This document shows positions 32,533 to 43,576 of a stretch of 64,000 nucleotides of DNA, piece by piece. Position 1 is the first letter of the stretch; every line of letters begins with the position of its first letter. Location: positions 36,388,954-36,452,953 of the forward strand of contig CM055096.1 of the NCBI GenBank assembly GCA_029204225.1. Reading direction: 5' to 3'. A program made the position numbers and the translations under genes. The notes beneath the pieces were generated by a model. It did no database searches. It was given only the letters and a program-made list of their open reading frames with translations, and had not been told where the DNA came from. The DNA comes from Diphasiastrum complanatum. Its lineage: Eukaryota > Streptophyta > Lycopodiopsida > Lycopodiales > Lycopodiaceae.

Positions 32533-35500
32533 TCAAGTAGCAGCAAGCCCTGGTGCATCAACAGCTAGAGGAACATTTGATGTAGAGGAATCAACAAGTG
32601 CAGCAAGAGCACGAGCCTGATCCGCAAGTAATGGTGTATGATAAAACACATCAATAGGCTCCCATGTGGCCTCCTCAATAGGACGACCATCCCACTGGAC
32701 CAAAAACTGAATCTACCGGCGGCGTCGACTATGCTATAGACGGACCTGTAATATAGCAGCAGGTAAAAATGGAAATAACTCTGGAGCAGTAGGAAACTCA
32801 GCATCACAAGGAGCGTCATCCTCAATAGCAGCACATAAACTGACATGGAATACATCACAGGCGCGTGTGGAAGCAGGAAGCTGTAAGCGATATGTAACTG
32901 GACCATGAACCTCCACAATGCGATAAGGCCCATAATAACGTGGTGCAAGCTTCTCAGTAGAAGCATGGCCCTGGACAAAATGATGACGTGCAAACCGTAA
33001 GCGCAGATAAACCATATCTCCAAGCTGAAACTCAACATGGCGGCGGTGACGATCAACTGAGGTCTGATAACGCTGCTGAACATGCTGTAAATGAGAACTG
33101 GCCCGAATAATAAGCTCTCGAGCACCTGATAGAAAAGATGCAAGTGTAACAGGTGTATCCTCAGGAGGAAGAGGAATGCCAGCTAAAAGAGGTGCATAGC
33201 CATGAGATAATAAAAAAGAAAAGACACCTGTGCTGGTACTAACAGAGCTATTATAGCTATACTCTGCTAAACATAAATGCTGTTCCCAATCCTTCCCTGA
33301 AGGAGTAACAAAATGGCGTAAATAATCCTCAAGGATCCTGTTAAGGACCTCAGACTGCCCATCAAAAGTAGAATGATAAGTAGAACCCATAAAAAGCTGA
33401 ACATCCAAAATACGCATAAGCTCTGTCCAGAATATAGATGTAAACTTACTATCCCGATCAGAAAGGATAGTACGAGGAAATCCATGCAGGCGGAAAATCT
33501 CTGATAGGAACAAACGTGCACACTGCTTTGCTGTGATAGTACTGTGAACTGGGATAAAATGTGCCTGTTTCGAGAACGTGTCAACTACCACCATACATGA
33601 ATCGTGACCACGCTGGGTATGGGGAAGGCCAAGGATAAAGTCCATAGATATATCAATCCACTGGCGATGAGGAATAGGCCAACTCTGGAGCAAACCAGCA
33701 GATTTAGAACGGGAGTACTTATTACGAAGACAGAAAGGGCAGGTACGAATAAGTACAGCAAGCTCAGATCGAAGAGAGGGCCAATAGAAATGGTCTTTGA
33801 GACGAGCATAAGACTTCTGAAAACCAAAGTGACCCCCAACAGGAGAGGAATGAGCATCCGACAACAACTGGGAACGGATACCCAAAGAACTAGGGATACA
33901 AAGAGAATCATAATGATAAAGACGATTGTCAATAATGGAGTAAACCTGATGAGGACTGGACGAAACAGGTGGGGCAGAAAAATAAACATCACGAAAATCA
34001 GAACATGTAAGGTATGCTGCAGGTAGAGCATCAAACCATGGAGGAATAGTAGAAACGAGTGTATTTAACAAAGCTGGAAGACGAGATAATGCATCAGCAG
34101 CAGTGTTAGCACGACCAGGACGATACAATATGGAGAAATTAAAAGACTGTAAAAACTGCAACCAACGAAATTGACGATCACTAAGGTCACGTTGAGAAAA
34201 CAGATAACGTAAAGACTGGTGATCAGTAATAATGTCAAATGGGACTCGATACAGATAATGACGCCACTTCTTAAGAGCATAGATAATAGCAAGAAGCTCT
34301 TTCTCATGCACAGAATAACGTTGCTCATAAGAGCGAAGACGACGCGACTCATAAGCAATAATACATTGTGACTGGCGAAGTAAAGCACCCAAACCAACAT
34401 TACTAGCATCAATCTCAACAAGAAACTTCTGATCAAACTGTGGTAAACACATAACGGCAGCATCAACAACAGCACGACGAAGAGTATCAAACGCTGTCTG
34501 ACAATCAGGAGTCCACAGAAAAGTACTAGACTTCTTCAAAAGTGCATGAAGAGGAGCTGCGATAGTGGCAAAATGAGGAACTGGACGACGAAGGTGAGTG
34601 GCTAACCCAAGAAACATACGAACATGATGAATATCACTAGGTATAGGCCAATCCTGGATGGCCTGAACCTTATGAGGGTCCAGACGAATGTGACCATTAC
34701 AAATAAGAAAACCAAGAAACTTGATCTCAGAAACAACAAAAGAACATTTAGACAGCTTAGCAAATAACTAGTGGTGTACAAGTAACTGAAAGACAGAGGA
34801 AAGATGGGCAACATGCTCAGCAAGAAACTGACTAAAAATAAGAATATCATCAAAATAAACCAAGACACAATGACCAAGAAGCGGACATAAGACGTTAGTC
34901 ATCACATTCTGGAACGTAGGAGGGCCATTAGTAACACCAAAAGGAAGCACACAAAATTCATATAAACCAAGATGAGTACGGAAAGCAGTCTTATGTTCGT
35001 CAGAAGGGTGCATCCTGATTTGGTGATATCCAGAACGAAGGTCTATCTTGGAAAAGATTTTAGAGGTACCGAGCTGGTCAAAGAGGTCATCCATGTGTAC
35101 TGATTACGAATAGTCAACTTATTTAAAGCACGGTAATCAATACAAAGGCGTTTGGTACCATCTTTCTTATTAATAAGGAGAACAGGAGCACCAAAAGGGC
35201 TGTGACTAGGAACAATGAGACCCTGATCTAACAAGGCAGTAATATGGAGCTCAAGCTCATCACGCTCAGATTGAGACATACGATAAGGGGGACGGGAGGG
35301 AGGAGCAGAACTAGGACGCAAATCAATATGATGGTTCACGTCACGTAATGGTGGTAGCGTCGTAGGTTCTGAAAAGACAAAAGCATACTGATGTAATAAG
35401 TCAGAAGTCACCTGAGGAACAGTTGCTGGTGTAGAAACTGGAGGAACTGGTACTGCCCGCTGAACACATAATAAGGCAACACAATGAGCCTTCGGCAGGC

Positions 35501-35960
35501 TGCGAATAAACTGCTTCCCAGTAATCAACAGGAAGTCTCCCTGAGAATCAATGCCCACAAGTGAGTGTGTAACTGCATCATGTACAAATGTCAATGTCTG
35601 CTGTGTCAAGTCCAGTGTAACGGCTCCAAGAGATGCAAACCAATCAGCACCAAGGATAAGATCATAACGCTCCATAGGAATAATGTAAAGATCTGCATGT
35701 CCAAAAAAATCTCCAATGCGGTATGGTAAACGCTGAAACATTTGAGAACTAGGAAAAGAATGGGAACTGGCAACCTCAACTGTGAGAGGCTGGGAAGCAG
35801 GAACAGGTGAAGCACGGATCCGACTAGTGATATAACTGCTAATAAAAGAATGAGTGCTACCAGTATCAACTAAAGCAATATACTCTCGACCTGTAATACG
35901 CACACGTAACCGAATGGAGTGAGGACCAGGACGCCCTGTCCAAGTAGCATAGGCAAGCTG
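32533..35960 (-). pseudogene. Gypsy Pol: protease, RT, RNase H, integrase, chromodomain
   Basis: In order: aspartic protease with [12 protein letters not shown] (about 35890-35855); RT with [48 protein letters not shown] and VYFDDIL (about 34850); RNase H with VEIDASNVGLGALL and ITDHQSLRYLF; integrase with H-x-x-x-GHFGF...CPFCLRNK zinc site and DISMDFILGLP, DRDSKF catalytic blocks; LAPRYYGPYRIVE and DVFHVSL; chromodomain FLVQWDGRPIEEATWEP ending at TGA 32533-32535. Breaks: a frameshift at about 35090 in RT, TAG at 34768-34770, and TAG at 32734-32736 and 32713-32715 before the chromodomain. The chromodomain identifies a chromovirus. Despite young-looking LTRs, this copy cannot make a full Pol. 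Confidence 0.9.
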
Positions 35961-36272
35961 AGATTGGGTAGTTTTTGGATGAGGATGGGCGCTGGACTGT
36001 CAGGGAACTAACTGTGGAAGATGGCTGCAAACTGGAAAAATATCAGACAAAAGTGATAGGTCGGAAGGCATGGACAACGATGGAAAGGAAGAGGAGGAGC
36101 GCTGGGCAGCAAAGAAAAGAGGGGACAAAACAGGGGGAACGCTGGGCAGGAAGGAGTGGAAGGAGGCAGCGATGGAACAGGGCTGTCAAAACGGTAATGG
36201 AGCTGTAGGAACAGCGATGGAGGAGCAAGGCAAGGCAGCAAAGAAAAAATTCCAGATTGTGCTCAGAAAAGT

Positions 36273-36284
36273 GCTCTGATACCA
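36273..36284 (-). other. primer-binding site of Gypsy
   Basis: TGGTATCAGAGC on the element strand, complementary to the 3' end of initiator Met tRNA, with no spacer after the LTR. Confidence 0.9.
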
Positions 36285-36702
36285 AGTTACGAATAAAGCC
36301 ACAACTGATCTAGAATTAAGCTATGAAAGCATCACATAAGCAAGACTTAACCCTAGAAAGCAGGAAAGAGAGAGATTAAGGAGGCTAAAGAGAGAGATCA
36401 ATATCATCACCTGAATGACAAATGACACAGTTTCCCTACTTATAGCTAAGAGGAAGCCCTAAAAGGAAGCTTCCAGTGGCTAGGGCCCAACTGGGAGGGA
36501 TAATAGTGCGCCCTCCAAGAAGGTCCCCACTCTCCAGTAATATGTCCAAATGGCCTAATAATGAATAATAAGGCCAAAGGCCAACCATATAGTCTGAATG
36601 TCACTAATGAATAAAAAAGGGCCCAAGGCCTGCTTATGCATAAAGTAAAGTAACTGTAAATGTAAATGGACGCGGCGAATGTAATGAGCCGAGTCCATAA
36701 CT
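36285..36702 (-). repeat. 5' LTR of Gypsy (418 bp)
   Basis: Same length as the 3' LTR; it is followed directly by the primer-binding site at 36273-36284 on the element strand. Confidence 0.92.
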
Positions 36703-37500
36703 GTTTGGCTACATCTACATTGTGTTGGGAAATTTGTTGGATGTGAGGGCAGCTCTCTGTCGCTTTGTGGTTAGCAAAGAGCGGCATCACTTGCCATCAT
36801 GCAGGTCTGAGCTTGGGCATGACATCGAGAGCATTATACTAGGGCCTGCTTTTTGGGAAGGCGCTGAGAAGACCTCTTGAGACATGTGCTGAGATTGCTA
36901 TAGATTGTGGATAGAGAGGGAGCCACCATGGGATTTATATATGAACTCATGGATCGACTAGTGAAGGGCTGGAGGGAAAATCTTGCCATAGAGCCATCAT
37001 TGAGGACACTTGTGGAGAAGTTTTTCATGGCACAATGGGAGATGATGCACTCCCCGTTGCATGCAGCAAGATATATTTTGCATCCGTAGTGGCATGGCAT
37101 GGGGCAAGAAGCTGATCCATAAGTTATGGCTGGCTCGATAATAGTTTTGGAGAGGTACACAAGTGGGACACAAATGAGATAGGTAAGATTGTTGACCAGT
37201 TGGATATATAATATAAGAATAAGGATGGATCGTTTGGACGGACAGTAGCAAGATTGCCATCACAGAAGGTTGTAGGGTTGAAGTGGTGGGAGTCATATGG
37301 GGCATCTACACTTGAGCTCCAGCGGCTTGCCATAGGATTCTCAGTCAGGATAGTATAGCCTCTCCATGTGAGAGGAATTGGTGACACAAAAGGAAGGAAT
37401 AGGTTGAAGCCAGCCACCATGGAGAAGTTGGTTTATATCCATTTCAAATTGAGGTTACTTGCAAAGATCAAAAGTTGTGACCTTCAAAAGTTAGAACTAT
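36703..37500 (+). pseudogene. hAT transposase remnant, C-terminal dimerisation part
   Basis: It continues the frame broken by Gypsy. It encodes GYIYIVLGNLLDVRAALCRF, ILGPAFWEGAEK and MGFIYELMDRLVKGW, then MMHSPLHAARYIL, and, in another frame near 37270-37380, VVGLKWWESYGASTLELQRL and ASPCERNW. A final LKPATMEKLVYIHFKLRL block is near 37410-37465. The order HSPLHAAGYFL, WW..G...LQ.LA..ILSQ..SS..CERNW is the usual C-terminus of plant hAT transposases. Several stops; dead. Confidence 0.75.
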
Positions 37501-38068
37501 AACTGCAAAACCTCGATAGTGAGAGAGATTCACAAGACTCACGAGGATGCTTAGTCTTTAGTTTACTTAGTTCTTGAATCAATTAGACACTTTTCTTAAT
37601 TAGTTAGAATGTAGAACTCCTTTTTTAAGAGTTGTATTGCAGACTAGTAAACGAAACCTGTTACTCGGAAATTGCAACTATTTGTTTATGTAAATCTTAG
37701 AGTTCTATAAATCACTAGAGGCTGAAGTTTGAATGTGCAATCTCCATTCTCTTGATATCATATGAGGTATGTTTTTTGAGTTAAATCTTTAGGTTTTATA
37801 TAAATTTAAGCATTGTGACATCTTTGATGTACATCGCATGTTTATAGTGATATTGTAGTCTCGTGCATTGTCCTATGCTCTTTAATTCTATCCTATTTTA
37901 CTGTATAACAGCTAATGAGCATCTTTTTGCACAAACTTGCATTTTTTTTCAAAACCTTAATTAAGGAATTTGGGAAAAAGTTCCAAACATTTGGTCAAAT
38001 TTCTAGAGGTTTGAAACGTTTGGTTGCTACATTGATCATGGATCATTAGCGTAAGAAATGTTGTCAGC

Positions 38069-38070
<2 letters not shown>
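37501..38070. other. intron end, nothing recognised
   Basis: AT-rich intron sequence without ORFs, repeat units or splice-bounded exons that I can identify. Confidence 0.4.

Positions 38071-38126
<56 letters not shown>
38071..38126 (+). repeat. (GA)n microsatellite upstream of exon 3
   Basis: A 56-bp (GA)n run ends 47 bp before the exon acceptor. It is not linked to the LINE hairpin. Confidence 0.9.
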
Positions 38127-38128
<2 letters not shown>

Positions 38129-38173
38129 TTCTCTTTGAGGGCTATGCTGTACAATCATCTGGTGGCATTGCAG

Positions 38174-38420
38174 CCCAAAGCTATCTTCAGGATCTGTGGA
38201 CTTATCTCTTGGAAAATATGGTTTGACTACTCGACAATCCAACATGACGAAGGAGGAATATATGAAGGCTATTTCAAAGGCAAAGGAGCATATTTTGGCT
38301 GGAGATATATTCCAAGTTGTGCTAAGCCAGAGGTTTGAACGACGAACATTTGCAGATCCATTTGAGGTTTATCGAGCGTTACGAATAGTGAACCCAAGTC
38401 CATACATGATCTATCTACAG
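38174..38420 (+). CDS. ASA: anthranilate synthase alpha subunit, exon after the giant intron
   Basis: The exon encodes (V)PKLSSGSVDLSLGKYG, then MTKEEYMKAISKAKEHILAG, DIFQVVLSQRFERRTFADPF and EVYRALRIVNPSPYMIYLQ. This is the chorismate-binding core start of TrpE/ASA. The AGDIFQxVLSQRFER and NPSPYM blocks are near-invariant, and in TrpE the NPSPYM segment contributes to the tryptophan feedback site. The acceptor GCATTGCAG|C at 38173 was chosen over CTTCAG at 38190. It restores the VPKLS linker found in plant ASA proteins and fits the phase-2 donor of exon 2. The donor is CAG|GTTTGC at 38421, phase 0. The next exon (normally (A/V)RGCILVASSPE) is not found before the window end. Confidence 0.93.
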
Positions 38421-38635
38421 GTTTGCAAGGGATTCCCCCTATTTAAAAATGCTTCTGCTTGCATGGGACACTATCTTGAGATGGAGTATTGATTAAAACC
38501 TAGCATGATAGTGATTGTTTGCGTATAGTAGTGCTAAAAAATGGCCAAAATGATTCTAGATTGTGTAGGGACATAGTGGACATTTACCTCCTTTGTTCCA
38601 AAGATATTTTATGGAATTTAGAACATGTCATAGAC
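38421..38635. other. start of the next ASA intron
   Basis: No further exon was recognised from here to 64000, so this intron is at least 25.6 kb, assuming a small exon has not been missed. Confidence 0.5.
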
Positions 38636-39030
38636 CTATTGGAAGGGCGCACTATTATCCCTCATAGAGATTGGTCTCCTCAGTCTTATCCATTTAGGGT
38701 TCCTCTATGACTAAGTAGGAGACATTGTCATTCATTATTCAGCTTATGATAATGATTCTCTTTAGTCTCCTTAAGCACGCTATCGCTTTCTAGGGTTAGT
38801 TCCTGCTTATATGCTGCTTTCTTAGCTTAGCTATTGATCTGCTGTGAATCACTTCATATCTTGGTATCGGAGCACTTTTCTGGCCGGGAATCTTTGTAGC
38901 TCTTTGTTGTTATCTTTGGTGGCAGTTTTAATCGATAGTTAGCAGCAGTACTTCCGTTAAACTTAGCAGCCGCTTTTGCGGAAAAAAAATTTCTGGAATT
39001 TTTTTAAGCGAAATTTTTGGTGGCAGTTCC
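38636..39030 (+). mobile_element. partial LTR and leader of a Gypsy related to the one at 32069
   Basis: 38645-38860 (GGGCGCACTATTATCCCTC ... TTTCTAGGGTTA ... CTGTG) resembles the last half of the Gypsy LTR on its element strand. A primer-binding-like TGGTATCGGAGC at 38862 follows, continued by ACTTTTCTG exactly as in that Gypsy leader. Orientation is sense to the host gene. The rest of the element is absent. Confidence 0.6.
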
Positions 39031-39500
39031 AACGGATCTCCACTACATTTGGAAACACTTCTATTGGCTAGTTTGGCGGCATTTCTAGCAGATTTTAGTC
39101 TCCTATTTGTTAAAAATTTATCAAGGAGAATATGTGATAGACTATTTTGTAGTCTATGAAATGATCAATCAAACAATGGTCTAATGACACATAGCAGTTG
39201 TCAAATATAGATCTGAAATTATTGAATGAAGATTCAGATGTGATTTTAATCATAAAAATCATTACAGAATACTGTGTACTGACCTTTGGTCAGTTTTCTG
39301 TTTCTATATCAGGTTATCCACGTTGGACAAGTATCATATTGACATGTGGCATGACCTATGTGACTCAAAACAGTCCTAGTAGTGTAGAAATCGCTTTATC
39401 TCCACTTTACAAAACTTGTTTTGGATCATTCATCGAAAAGTTATGGATAAAAATGTGAAATCCCTCACAAAGTCTTGTAAAAAGTAAAATGATGATTCAT
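39031..39500. other. nothing recognised
   Basis: AT-rich sequence with no ORF homology. It may include the outer part of the Copia LTR that ends at 40077, but I cannot place the boundary. Confidence 0.3.
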
Positions 39501-40077
39501 TCTCATTCATGTGAGATAAGTATTGATGTTTGAATATCATTTACATACTATTGGGATAGTACTTATGAAATGAATCAAACAGAAACATTAGATATAAATC
39601 TTCATTTTTTGAAAATACAAAGAAAATAGAAGAACGTGATGGAAACTCAAATGTACTGAACATCTAAATGAAGTCTATAGCTTCTGTAGAGCGATTTACT
39701 GATCTGAACCTTTCTCCATTCAGTTTTGATCATTCTCCACTCAAGAACTGTTAGTTCTCCTAATAGACTGCACACAGAAAATTTCTCCTCTCTACGTTCA
39801 CTCTCTCTCTTGGAGTGGTATTCAAAAAGTAGATCCTACTCTCTATTTTAAAAAAAATCAGAAAAGTCTAGAAGCTAAACATTCTAGATTATTCTACTCT
39901 AATAGGAATTTCTAAAATCTTCTACTACTATGTAAAGTTAACATAGAGTGTATTATTAAGTAGGACCCTTGAATTTAATTCAATTTATAATAGGGGTCTA
40001 CTTAATTATTTTGGTATTAATTATTGACCCTTATGAGGGCCTCATAATTAATTTACCAACATTTTATATATGTGACA
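39501..40077 (-). repeat. 3' LTR of an antisense Copia (left edge undefined)
   Basis: The inner edge is clear: on the element strand AAGAGGGAGC is followed by TGTCACATATATAAAATG. The outer edge and target duplication could not be identified because the 5' LTR is missing. Confidence 0.5.
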
Positions 40078-43000
40078 GCTCCCTCTTAAAACTTGGTAAT
40101 TTAATTACTCCAAGACTGGTTCTGTGTTTCTCAAATGTGTCTTTGTCCAATGCCTTGGTGAATATATCTGCCACCATCTCTTTCGTTGAAATGAAGCTGG
40201 TATAGATTAGCTCTTTGTCTATGAGATCTCTTATGTGATGATATCTCACAGCAATATGTTTGGTTCTAGCATGACACATTGGATCCTTGGTCTTCATCTT
40301 GAGTGATGCCCAAACTTTCAAGCATATATATGATCCATATCACTTCATTTGCCACCTTGGATGCAACAATGTATTCAGATTTGCAGGATGATTGAGCAAC
40401 TATCGATTGCTTCTTACATGTCCAACTAATAGCACCTCCTGCTATAATGCTGCATCCCCCAGGCTAGCTTTTAGAGTCTTCTTTGAAGGTCAGCCAACTG
40501 GCATCACTATAGGATAGAAGAATGAAATTTTTATTCTTTGAATATTTTATCCCATAGTCATTTGTGTATTTCAGGTACTGTAAAATTCTCTTAGCTGCTC
40601 TCCAATGTTTTATTCCTGGATTAGAACAATATTGACTAAGAGTGAATACTCCATATGCTATATCTGGACGTGTACATATAGCAAGATACATTAATGATCC
40701 AATAAGAGTGTGATAATGATATTTCTTCATGTCTTCTTTTTCTTCATTTGATATTGGACAATCCTCCTTTGAAATAATAGCTCCAACAGGTACTGGTGTA
40801 GCTTTGTCTTTACATTCTTCCATTCGAAAGTTCTTCAACAGCTTCTTAATATATCTTTGCTTACTTCCATTCATTTTGTCTCTTTCAATTTGTATTCCCA
40901 AGTAGCATTTTGCCACTTCAAGATCAGTAATTTCAAATAGAGAAGATATCTCTCTCTTAACCTGTAAAATATCTTCATTCCTCTTGGAAATAATGAGTGA
41001 GTCATCAACATACACAACAATTATAACAAGTTCTTCATTAATTATTTTTATATAGACATTAGAATCAGCTCTTATGGGGTTAAAACCAAGATACTTCAAT
41101 GCTTGGTCCTTCTTCTTATACCAGGCCCTGGCTGATTGCTTTAATCCATATATATTTCTTTTCATTTTGTAGGCATAGGAAGGAAACTTTTCTAAAATGA
41201 AACCAACAGGCTGCTCCATGTTCAAAAAAACCGTGAGGGCGGAAATAATGGAAGTTCTAAATCACCATATAAGAAAGCAGTCTTTTCATCTACTTGGTGA
41301 ACTTCATAATCAAAGTATGCTGCAAGAGCAAGAAGTAGCCGAATACTTGTATGTTCACTATAGGAGAGAAAGATGTAGTCTATGCCATATTTTTGCGAAA
41401 AACCTTTAGCTACAAGTCTGGCCTTATATCTTGCAATCTTACCATCCGATCCGTATTTGTACCTGTATATCCATTGGCACTTGATTGCTTTTCTGTCCTC
41501 AGGTAAAGGTTGCAGCTCCCATACTTTGTTCTTTTCCATGGATTTTATCTCCTCTTTCATTGCTTCTTTCCACTTTTTTGCCTCTTGACACTCTATGGCT
41601 TCTTCATAATTTTGTGGTTCAGTAGTAAAGCCACAAAATTCATCAGCTATTAGATTATATTGCTGATCATACCTTTCTGGTTCCTTTCTTGTTCTTGTTG
41701 ATCTTCTCAGTAATTCATCAGGGATCTGCATCTCTTTGAGAGGTGTTCTCTTACTTCTTGGTGATTGAACATGTTGCTGTTCACCTTCTTGTTGATGCTG
41801 ATCCTGTTGTTGGTTCATATCCTGAATTTCCTGTTCTTGGGCTCCCTCTTGATTATTCTCAAGAGTAGTATTAGGTAAATCACCATAGAAAGTAGAATAT
41901 TCATTCATGACCTTTTGGGTCAAGATCATGAATAAGCTTTGTTTCATCAAACAACACATCTCAAGCAAAAATAATATCATTCTTTGAGGGAATGTATATT
42001 CTATAATAGCTGGAAATACTGTCAAAGCCAACCAGAATGCCTTTTGTTGCATTTTCATCTAGCTTAGTTCTTAGTTGCTTAGGTTTAAGAACATAAGCTG
42101 TACATCCAAATATTTTTATGTGAGATAGGTCAGGCCTTCTACCCCACCAAACTTCATGAGGTGTTTTTCCATCACATGAAGTCTTCAATGTCTTGTTCAA
42201 CATGTAGTTTGCAGCTGCTATAGATTCAGCCTAGAATTTTCTAGGAAGCTTAGCTTGAGCAAGCATGCATTTACCTACTTCAATTAATGTCCTATTTCTT
42301 CTTTCTGCTGTCCCATTATGTTGCGGTGTGTATGATACAGTCTTATGGTGATATATGCCATTGGACCTGTAGAAATTTTCACATTCCTTGGACATATACT
42401 CTCCTCCTCTGTCAGTCCTGAGTTGCCTCAACTTCTTGTTTGTGGCTTTTTCAGCAAAATACAAATATTCTTTGAAAAATTCGAAAGCTTCTGATTTATA
42501 CTTCAAGAAATATATCAGTGTGAATCTTGAAAAATCATCAATGAGAGTAATGAAGTATTTTGCACCTCCAATCGATTCAGTAGATATAGGATCACATAAA
42601 TCAAAGTGTACAATTTCCAATATATCTCTGGCTCTGTAACCTTCTTCATTAAAAGGCTGTCTGTGCATTTTCCCCAAGCAACAAGCTTCACATGGAATGA
42701 AAGATTTCATATAAGCAGATTGTATACCTGATATGTATCCTTCTTGGCAAAGCTCTACCAGTCTCTTATGGCTGATGTGGTACAACCTTTGATGCCATAA
42801 ATTATTCATAGTCTCTAAAGACCTATGAATCTCATCTTCATCTGCATGTACTTTCAAGATATAGATTCTGCCACTGCCATAATGCTGGTGGTTTTTGTAT
42901 CAATCACTTTGCATAGGTCATTAGCAAATGACACTTTCATGCCATCATCAATTATCTTGGCTACAGAAAGCAAATCTTTCTTTATTGATGGAACAAAGAG

Positions 43001-43312
43001 TGCGTCCTCAAGGACTTTTATGCCTTTAATAGTTTTCAGATTGATGTTGCCTAGACCAATAACTCTGTTTCTGTTTCCATCACCTAAGATTACATGTCTT
43101 TGGTCATTCGTGTATTGGAAGTTGGACAGTAAACTTCTATCTAAAATAATATGTGAAGTAGCGCTTGAGTCTAGTACAACATCAATGTCTCTGTTAGAAG
43201 ATATATAACAAGAGTCATCAGTACAAATAAAGGCTGAAGTTCTCCCTCTTAGTTCTCCATCTTTGGAGCATTCTGCATAATCTTCTTGTGCTTCTTCTTC
43301 TTGTTCCTTTAC
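40078..43312 (-). pseudogene. Copia Pol, broken (protease to RNase H)
   Basis: Minus strand in order: protease VVLDSSATSHII (about 43175-43140; Asp-Ser-Ser replaces the usual DSG); integrase NLWHQRLYHISHKRL...CEACCLGK zinc site and VHFDLCDPI, LIDDFSRF, YTPQHNGTAERRNRT catalytic blocks; then VWWGRRPDLSHIKIFGCTAY. RT follows with KARLVAKGFSQKYGIDY, VDEKTAFLYGDL and YVDDSLI, and RNase H with LLSYSDASWLT and a final CHARTKHIAVRYHHIRD, ADIFTKAL. Frameshifts or stops lie near 42230, 41960, 41225 and 40460-40320. Gag and the 5' LTR were cut off by the sense Copia inserted at 43313. Confidence 0.88.
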
Positions 43313-43576
43313 TGTTAGAAGTCAATGATAATCTTCATTGTTACACTTCCTAGTTACTGTTTACGATGTACTTTATTACTAGCTGTAACTAGCCGTAGGC
43401 TAGTCTAGTAGTCTACTCCTAGGTTCTCCCTCTCTATTAGGGTTCAGGGTTTATATGTACATTTTACATTCAGTAAGTGTTAGTGTGATAGAGTGATATT
43501 GTGTGTTCTTCTTCCGCCTCCCTACTTGGTGATTGCTTATGGTGAATGCTTGATGTTGCATATCTGATTCTTGACA
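43313..43576 (+). repeat. 5' LTR of a sense Copia (264 bp)
   Basis: TGTTAGAAGTC...GATTCTTGACA, with canonical TG...CA ends, followed at once by a primer-binding-like TGGTATCAGCGT at 43577. The left flank TTTAC (43308-43312) would be the target duplication, but its partner is not seen. Confidence 0.75.

Larger units (their letters stand above)
32069..36702 (-). mobile_element. Gypsy chromovirus, complete ends, gag deleted
   Basis: Two 418-bp LTRs (32069-32486 and 36285-36702) differ at about 7 positions by eye. They are flanked by a 5-bp duplication GTTTG (32064-32068 and 36703-36707). On the element strand the LTRs run AGTTATGG...CGTAACT, so the termini are AG...CT and not the usual TG...CA. 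The primer-binding site TGGTATCAGAGC directly abuts the 5' LTR. The interior has protease, RT, RNase H, integrase and chromodomain but almost no gag (about 370 bp between the primer-binding site and protease). The insertion split a hAT transposase. Confidence 0.93.
10836..38173 (+). other. giant ASA intron (27,338 bp)
   Basis: It is bounded by GTATGT at 10836 and GCATTGCAG at 38173, with exon phases 2 and 2 agreeing across the junction. It holds at least five LINE copies or pieces, one complete Copia, one complete Gypsy and a hAT transposase remnant. All recognised LINE, Copia and Gypsy copies are antisense to the gene; only the hAT remnant is sense. The exons on both sides are intact, so I infer that this is a functional, though very long, intron. 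Confidence 0.85.

Noticed and set aside
36446-36790. 114-codon antisense ORF across the Gypsy 5' LTR and a similar one at 32224-32499
   Set aside because: Both are chance frames in the duplicated LTR and its flank.
38126-38173. ORF reading upstream of the third ASA exon (FEGYAVQSSGGIAAQ)
   Set aside because: It has no similarity to ASA and lies before the acceptor; chance open frame.
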